A DNA stretch of 64,000 nt from Panagrolaimus kolymaensis (Eukaryota; Nematoda; Chromadorea; Rhabditida; Panagrolaimidae), in contig JAJQJQ010000007.1 in NCBI GenBank assembly GCA_028622995.1, positions 7,564,001-7,628,000 on the forward strand, written 5' to 3'. Under the pieces are notes generated by a model that had not been told where the DNA came from, did no database searches, and worked only from the letters and a program-made list of their open reading frames with translations. The number at the start of each line of letters is the position of its first letter. Within the stretch, counting starts at the first letter, position 1. This document shows, in pieces, positions 57,650 to 64,000 of this stretch. The position numbers and the translations under genes were made by a program.

Positions 57650-58427
57650 TTGATTTTCGACGTTGGAAGATGAGAGCAGACTAAAATTGTTTTTTAAATG
57701 AGTGAAAAAACTTGGATAAAAGCGAAAAAAAAATATAACAAAAACATTAATAAAATATTCAAAAAAAAAAACAGTGAAAAAAAAAACTTGCTTTTTATAA
57801 AAATCAAATCTAAAATGAAAAAGCAAGCAAAACATCTATTTTTGCAACACACCTCTCAAAAAAAAAAATATGTGAGAATGAAAAGCAGTGTTTTGTATCG
57901 CCCAAACAAAATACAAATGAAAGGTTTTAAAGGTTAGTTGAAAAGCGACTGCAGCGGTGAATGTTCTTTTTTTTTCATCTTCTTAAAAAAGAAAACTGCT
58001 GGCATTTTTTTGGTGAAAAAATAAACAAATTAACAACGAGAAAAATATTCGATTTGTGGTTGCGTAAAAAAATTACAAAAAGCAGCTTTGAAAGCAGCAA
58101 TAATGTGTTTTTTAAAAGAAAAAATTTGAAAAAAAAATGAAAGCAATTTTTAAAAAAAAGTATTTTTGCTTATTGAACTTGCATTTATCAAGACCATGTT
58201 TTTTTCTTTTTTTAAATTATGAAATCATTTAAACATTTTTAAAAAAATTTAAAAATAGATTTTTTAATTTGATTCATAATTTATGTTAAATCAAGTTAAA
58301 TCAAACTATCAGACAAAAATAAAATGTTCAATCAAATCAAAAAACATTCAATTTAAAAATGTTATATGTACGTTCTTTTTTTAATCACTGAACAAAAAAA
58401 GGTGTTAAAGAATGTCAATAAGTTTTT
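57650..58427. other. Intergenic AT-rich stretch
   Basis: Lys-rich chance frames from A runs (57698-57937). No gene recognised. Confidence 0.4.
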
Positions 58428-58570
58428 TTAGAGAGGCGTCGTTGTTTTATTTATTTTTTTTCGTGGGCGCTCTTTAAAAAAAAGGGAGTGTTTGTTTCTC
58501 TGACGTGGTTGGAAAAACAAATGCAAATTAGATCTTTAATATTTTAAAAAGTTATATATATAAAAAGGCC
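58428..58570 (+). promoter_or_regulatory. Conserved upstream block and TATA box of defensin-like copy B
   Basis: AGAGAGGCGTCGTTG, CGTGGGCGC, TCTCTGACGTG and AACAAATGCAAATTAGA occur in the same order as before copy A. TATATATAAAAAGG follows at about 58553-58567, roughly 110 bases before the ATG. It is nearly identical to copy A over about 110 bp. Confidence 0.7.
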
Positions 58571-58671
58571 GATCGAAAATGTAACAGGCAAACATCAATC
58601 GTCGTTGGGGTATTTTCAATTTGAAAGAAATAACCAAAAAATTGTTCTGTGTTTTTTTTAACTTTTAAAAA

Positions 58672-58974
58672 ATGGCATCAAAATCTTTGATTGTTTTTGT
58701 TTTTATTGCTTTTTTATTATTAACTATTTTTACTTATGCTAATGCTGGAATTTCTCCCAGTAGTGAGTTATTTTTTAAGCTAAATGAACTCAAATTTAAA
58801 AATACAAATTTTTTTAGAATGTATCAATCCTTCGGTTTGTCGCCTTCATTGTAAAAAACAAGCATATTCAAGTGGATTTTGTAATTTGGGTTTATGCTTT
58901 TGTGGTAAGTTTCAACTTTAAGAAATTACCGTAATTTATTAAAATTAAATAATTTTTTAGAGCTCGATCACTAA
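58672..58974 (+). CDS. CSab defensin-like secreted peptide, copy B, 3 exons, 63 aa
   Basis: Exons are 58672-58762, 58818-58904 and 58961-58974; introns are phase 1. The signal peptide begins MASKSLIVFVFIAFLLLT and ends YANA. The mature segment starts GISPSKC and keeps the six-cysteine spacing C-x5-C-x3-C-x9-C-x4-C-x1-C, the SGFC gamma-core and the ELDH end. In the mature part it differs from copy A mainly at Glu to Lys before the first Cys and Arg to His before the third Cys, so charge differs. Intron 2 has a GTAAGT donor where copy A has GTTAGT. Like copy A, its function is inferred to be antimicrobial. It lies 1.1 kb before the chemoreceptor pseudogene in the duplicated unit. Confidence 0.75.
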
Positions 58975-59829
58975 ATTCTGATTTTTATATTATAAGAATT
59001 TGAATTTATTTAATGTAAGAAATAGCAAAAAATACGGGTTTAATATTTGTTATTGCAATTATAAAGAAATTTTAAGTTTCCTCTGTGTTTGTATATTCGA
59101 AAAAATTTTTAATTTAAAAATCGTTAATAAATAAAATTTATTTTACTTTTTAATTCAACCATAAAAAATTTGCCTCTATTGTTTTCGCCAAGAAATCTTT
59201 TTCTTCGTAGGCGCAGGCAACGCTTTGAAACACTAATCTACAAAAAATAAAGAATCCAGAAATAGGAAGAGACCTTTAAAGTTAGAAAAAAATGTGACTT
59301 TCTAAAGACGCAATTGTTTCTGAAAAAAAAACTAAAAAAATCTATCAAGGAAATTGTTTAAATAAAATACTATACTTTCCGAAAACAGGATTTTCATCAA
59401 ACCACGTAAAAATTATGAAAAAATATTTGGATTCTTAATTTTCTTCCTTTAAAACAAAAGAAATGCTTACTAAAAAATATTATAAAAATATATTTATTGT
59501 TTATCTGAGGCAAGGAAATGGAAAAATAAAAATGTATCTTAACTTAAACAATGAAATTAGAAGCAACTCAAAGAATATTAAAAAAAATTGTTGCATTTTG
59601 TTTCGTTTTTTTTTTATAAAAAGCTTTTAAAAGGTTAATAATTTTAAAACAAACAATCATTCTGTGAAAATTTCCATTTAGTCTTTAGTTTTTTTGTGAC
59701 GTTTTAAAACGAAAGTGTTTGGATATTTATTTAATAATTTCCGCAGTGAGACACACCTATCTTATTTTCGTTGAGAGACCAACTGGCAATTTAATTTTCG
59801 CTTAGAGACTCTTTCCGCTAATAATTAAA
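58975..59829. other. 3' UTR of copy B and duplicated spacer
   Basis: The 3' UTR-like TGTTTGTATATTCGA and AATAAATAAA lie at 59085-59135. The rest is alignable with 55290-55905 upstream of the intact chemoreceptor, with scattered differences. Confidence 0.5.
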
Positions 59830-60902
59830 ATGAATAGTTTGGAAGCATCTCAAAATCTCAAACAATTATTACCGCTGATTTATATTCTTCCAACCTATGT
59901 TTTGTATTTATTTGAACTTTATTTAATGTTTATAAGTAAAGATAAAAAGAAATTTAATGCATCATTTTATAAAATTTTTGGGTTCTCTGCAATCACATAT
60001 ATTTTTAATTCATTATTTTATTATATGAATATTCGAATGCCAAAAACTCCATTTTTTATTCCATTTGTTAAAAGTTGGGGAAATCAAAGTTTCACCATTT
60101 CATTCTTAGTCACAATGTCATGGTACATGGCTCATCCCATGCACTTTGCTACAGTACTCTTAGCTTTCAATAGATTCACAGTTTTTATTTTAAAACAAGG
60201 ATATCAAAGATTTTGGGATCGGTATTTAACATTTTTCTTAATTTTTTGCACCCTGACTCCAATTTTATGGTGTGGGCATATTCCATTTAGTGGATCTTAT
60301 ATGAAACTTGAAAACTCTTCGAACCCTGATGGAACAAGATATGCTACATCAAGTTTAAATCCAATTCCATGGATGAATAATTCTCGAAATGCTGTAATTA
60401 TTATTGGATTAACAGCATTTTTATCTTTTTGATTGAATTTTTATGTTATTGGAAAATTACTTCAACAAAGATTTGGAAGTAAACAAACTATTCAAAAAAG
60501 TGCAACACCTCAAGATATTAAAATGGCCATTTATACTGTATTGATTCTTTTAACCGAAATCGTTGGGGTTATTCAACAAGTAAGAATTTTTATAGGAATC
60601 ATAATTAGCAAAATTTATGGACCATTTTTAATTTTTTTTTGTTACAGGCTTTATTTCTCTCTGCTAAAGATCAAGCTTTTATTAATTTTTTGTTTGATAT
60701 CCAATATTATATCGTTGATTTTGGAACTCTCACACCTGCTTGGTTTATATTAATAACAAACACAAATTTGCGAGAACAAATTTTAATGAGAATTATGTTT
60801 AAAAAGATTCAACAAACTGTAACTTCGGTCACTGGAGGTCATTCAAAGCTGTCACCACGAACAGTAAAAATCGCTTCCTCTAATCCGAGTATCCATCACT
60901 AA
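59830..60902 (+). pseudogene. Srg-like chemoreceptor copy with a nonsense codon
   Basis: Exons correspond to 59830-60576 and 60645-60902 by comparison with the intact copy at 55906. At 60430-60432 the TGT (Cys) of the intact copy is TGA, which stops translation at 200 residues, after TM5 begins. No other disabling change is seen; the second half remains open. The first half differs at many positions from the intact copy. The part from about 60390 through the intron to about 60780 is nearly identical to it. This is either a recent pseudogene or a polymorphic null allele. Confidence 0.8.
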
Positions 60903-61349
60903 TTTTTTGTTTTTTAATAAAAGTCTCTTTTTTGTGCGGCTGTAATTTTAATTTTTTTAAATGTTTGCTTATAATAAAATTTCGAAATTTCTGTTATTTT
61001 TTAAGTCAAAGTCACCCGTTTGTTTTCCATTTAAATAAAAATATGCGCACAAGAAACTTTCACTTCGTTCGTTTTTTGAGAACAAAAACACAGCGAGTAT
61101 ACAAAAATTATGTGTTTTCAATGTTTTTTTTGCGATAGAGTAAAGTTGTCTATGTAGATTGAAAACCATTGATTTGGACCAAAAATTTTTCAATAGAGAA
61201 AACAGAGAGTATTGACATTTTTATTGTGTTTGTTTTGGGTGTTATCAATTTTCAGCATTGTTATAAAAGAGCACTCATATTAAGACACATGAGTATTCAA
61301 TAAAAAAAATCTCTTAGAAAGTGAAAGTTTTTGTGTGAAAAAAACAAAG
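60903..61349. other. Flank between the chemoreceptor copy and the P450
   Basis: End of the duplicated segment (to about 61140), then the P450 upstream region. No TATA box is obvious. Confidence 0.35.
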
Positions 61350-63436
61350 ATGGTTTTTATTTTAGCAGCGTTTTTGTTTGGAAGTTATTTCTTAAATTTA
61401 AAAGTTATTTTATTTCTTTTAATTATTGGAATTTGTTATTAGTAAGTTTTTTTATTTAATAGACATCGATAAATTTTACTTCATTTTTTAGTTTTTACAT
61501 TAAAAAACGATGCAATTATTTCTCCACTATAAAACTTCCCCAACCTCCAGTTTCCTCATATTTTCTTGGAAATTTGGCTGAACTTGAAAAAGATGGAAAA
61601 AATGCAGAAAAGCTTAAAGAATGGCACGCAAAATATGGAAAAACTTTTGGAATTATGGAAGGCGCTCATCGAGTTATCATTTCTTCTGACCTCGATTTAT
61701 TGAATGAAGTTTTTATAAAACAATTTGCAACGTTTCAAAGTCGAAAAATTCATGCTTCATTTGTTTTGGATCAAAAAAATGATCCACATTTAAATTTATT
61801 TTTGGCTGAAGGAAGTCGGTGGAAGCGACTTCGAGGGTTAATAACTTCAGCTTTGACGGTCAAACAAATCAAACAAATTGATCCAATTATTAAAGAAGCC
61901 ACCCACGAATTATTGGAAGATATAAGAAAAAAGATACAAATTAATAATGGAGAAATGAATGTAATGCCGTAAGTTAGATTTATTTATAAAAAATTTCAAA
62001 AAAGCTGCGATTGTTTCGCAGAGAAAGTTATAATTTTTAAATTTTTTTAGAAGCTTATTGGATGCAAGTTTCGCTGTGATTGCTCGATCGGCTTTGGGTA
62101 TTCACGAAAAATTCGGTGAAAGTGTATTTCTTGGACAAATCCTTGAAGCTTTGGATGTTGGTGAAACAAAAAAATCTTGGTTGAAATCATTTTTAGCCGG
62201 AACTTATGAATTTAAAAGAGTTACCAATTACCTCCAATTAATTTCATTCCTAACAACTTTGAGCTCCTTTTTTAAATTGAGAGGAAAAATTGAGGTAGGG
62301 TTGGACATTAAAAAAGGAGATTTGTAATGGAAAAAAAATTTCAGACGATGCTTGCAAAACGCGAATGTGAAACTCCGGAGGAGAAAGAAAACAGGCAACA
62401 AGATTTCATAGATTTTTTGAAAGAATCTCAAGAAGAATTCGATAATACTTGCGATTCAGATTTATCTGGAAAATCACCTAAAAAATTAACCAAAGACGAA
62501 TTAATTGGAACCGCACAAATGTTTTTGATTGCTGGAGGCGATACAACTTCAAACATGACTGGATATTGCTTGTATGAACTTGCCAAACATCCAGAATATC
62601 AAGAAATGGTTGTTCAGGAAATTAATGATTTCATTCATGATGAAGTTAGTTTACTTTATTGTTTCCTAAAAATAATTTTCGAGTATAAAAAATACTAATT
62701 AGAAAGTGGGTTTCGAAGAGAAAGTCGCTGTTTAAAGAAATTCTTTAAACTTTCTATTCAAGATCATTTTTTGATGAAATAAAAAAGTTGATAAATAAAT
62801 AATTAATTAGTTGTTGAAAATATTTTTTCTCTAGGTTCATTTTCACTTTTTATAGGAAGATATAACTTACACCACCATCAAGGACCTCGATATACTTGAT
62901 CGATTTATTAAAGAAGTTTCACGTTTTCATCCTGTTGGATTTCCGTAGGTTTTACCTATTAAACGTAAACTAATTTTTTAAATATTGAATTTTAGTGTCT
63001 TGGCTCGCCGAGCTCTCAATGAAACCACTCTTCCACATCCAAATGGTGGATTAATGACAATAGAAGCTGGAGTTTGTGTCCATGTAAATGCAATGGTTTT
63101 ACAAATGGATGAAAATGTTTGGGGTTCGAGTGCGAAAGAATTCAATCCAGATAGATTTTTACCTGAAAATTCTAAAAATCGCCATCCATTAGCTTTATTT
63201 ACATTCGGCGCAGGACCAAGAATTTGTCCTGGAAAAAGATTAGCTGTTCACGAAGTTAAAACATTTTTAATTTATTTACTTCGTGAATTTAAAATTGAAT
63301 TATCTAAATCCACAGAAGTAATTTTTTATTTTGACGGAAGTTAAAAAATAATTATATATTTTTTTAGTTGAAAGAAGTCACTCGAAGTTTACTTTGTCCT
63401 GAAACTATGAATCTCAAACTTGTATCTCGCAATTAG
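61350..63436 (+). CDS. Cytochrome P450, 7 exons, about 530 aa
   Basis: Exons are 61350-61441, 61492-61968, 62051-62294, 62345-62644, 62856-62944, 62996-63317 and 63368-63436. The 50-bp intron 62295-62344 explains an apparent frame break. The N-terminus is an ER anchor (about residues 1-30), followed by a Pro-rich hinge KLPQPPVS. The C-helix WKRLR is seen at about residue 130. The I-helix oxygen-binding motif is AGGDTTS. The K-helix ExxR is EVSR in FIKEVSRFHP. The PERF-like motif is FNPDRF, and the haem-binding loop is FGAGPRICPG with the Cys ligand. All catalytic landmarks are present and length is normal. P450s oxidise lipids or xenobiotics at the ER with a reductase partner. The clan is unclear by eye. 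AATAAAA follows at about 63496. Confidence 0.92.
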
Positions 63437-63940
63437 TCGGTTATGTAAAAATTTATTATAAACTAAATCAATCTATAAAATTATATGTTATTGTAATAAA
63501 ATTTTTCGATGTAAACTTTGCTTTATGTTTTAATATTTTGAATATTTGTAGTGTACTTTTTATTTTTTTGCAAATAAAAAAATATTAAAACTGATTTATG
63601 TATGTAGCTTTGAAAAAAAATAAAATAGATTTTCTCTAACATTGTTATTACTTCTTGAGCAATAAAAAAATGTAACTTTAATATTTCTTTTTTTCGTTTT
63701 ATTTTCTAAAAATTTCAAAGCAAAATACAGAATTATAGAAAATTGAATAATAAAATTTTTTTGCACAATCAAAGGAAAATTTTTCCTGTTTTTTATTGTT
63801 TTTGTTTAAATTCAATTTTTTTTTGTAGATCAATTTGCTTGCATCAGTGTTCTCGAACACCCCTTGCAAATTCACTCCCACTCTTGCTCACAGCCCTGCT
63901 CCTCCTATTTTTTTCTTTTTTTAGGAAACTTTTATACATA
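63437..63940. other. Downstream AT-rich stretch
   Basis: 3' UTR of the P450 and low-complexity DNA with a C/T-rich patch at 63860-63900. No gene recognised. Confidence 0.4.
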
Positions 63941-64000
63941 CAGGGATGTCGAAACAGTCTATTTAGCCAGGTTAACTAAACCACTTTTTTTGCTGGTTTA
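63941..64000 (+). mobile_element. Possible hAT-like terminus cut by the window edge
   Basis: CAGGGATGTCGAAACAG resembles the termini of the other hAT-like MITEs, and the following 40 bases contain complementary words (AGGTTAACTAAACC, GGTTTA) as in their bodies. The other end would lie outside the window. Confidence 0.35.

Noticed and set aside
62287..62345. Apparent frameshift in the P450
   Set aside because: A short intron with GTAGGG donor and AATTTCAG acceptor restores the frame exactly, so the gene is intact.

Overview
The window looks like nuclear DNA of a free-living or facultatively associated nematode. The supporting evidence is a cuticle collagen with the nematode N-terminal domain and a furin-like site, two types of nematode chemoreceptor, an SXP/RAL-2-like protein, a MATH protein, a Skp1-like protein, short introns ending in a T-run plus AG, and likely trans-splice acceptors (TTTTCAG) directly upstream of some start codons. 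The DNA is strongly AT-rich with many homopolymer runs. I suspect a clade IV (panagrolaimid-like) species because of the tandem F-box-like gene expansion, but that is inference only.

Layout. 0-8.5 kb: 3' end of an unknown gene, a three-exon FkbM-type methyltransferase, an intronless annexin, a MATH-domain protein and a Skp1-like single-exon gene. 8.5-16.7 kb is gene-poor and holds one short gene with the SAM-like and UBA-like ends of an ACK/TNK kinase but no kinase domain. 16.7-22.3 kb: a C-type lectin, a transformer-2-like splicing factor, a 42-residue ORF, tRNA-Gly(TCC) and a small CSab defensin-like gene. 23-28.2 kb: a divergent pair of coiled-coil genes of unknown function, separated by a GC-rich hAT-like MITE. 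28.3-39.5 kb: a collagen, an SXP/RAL-2-like gene and a PAN plus thrombospondin-like gene, interlaced with three copies of a segmental duplication and a decayed retroelement. 41.3-55 kb: three tandem paralogues with HAT-like repeats and an F-box-like motif. One carries three hAT-like MITEs in an intron, one is broken by a retroelement-like insert, and a chemoreceptor lies between two of them. 55-61 kb: a tandem duplication of [defensin-like gene, chemoreceptor]; one defensin copy is deleted and one chemoreceptor has a nonsense codon. 61.3-63.5 kb: a complete cytochrome P450.

The two observations I consider most notable are these. (1) A three-exon CSab defensin-like family has two intact copies 36 kb apart in opposite orientation. 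They share a near-identical upstream block of about 110 bp, and a third locus retains only the TATA region and the 3' UTR. (2) A set of hAT-like MITEs has perfect 8-bp target duplications. Each has a body made of a different short self-complementary repeat (GGGGAATCCCC, GCGGAATTCCGC, TCGAATATTCGA, GGCGCGCC-like). Skp1-like, F-box-like and MATH genes together suggest expanded ubiquitin-ligase adaptors. The lectin, defensins, coiled-coil pair, P450 and chemoreceptors form an environment-facing set. All gene functions are inferred from motifs read by eye.
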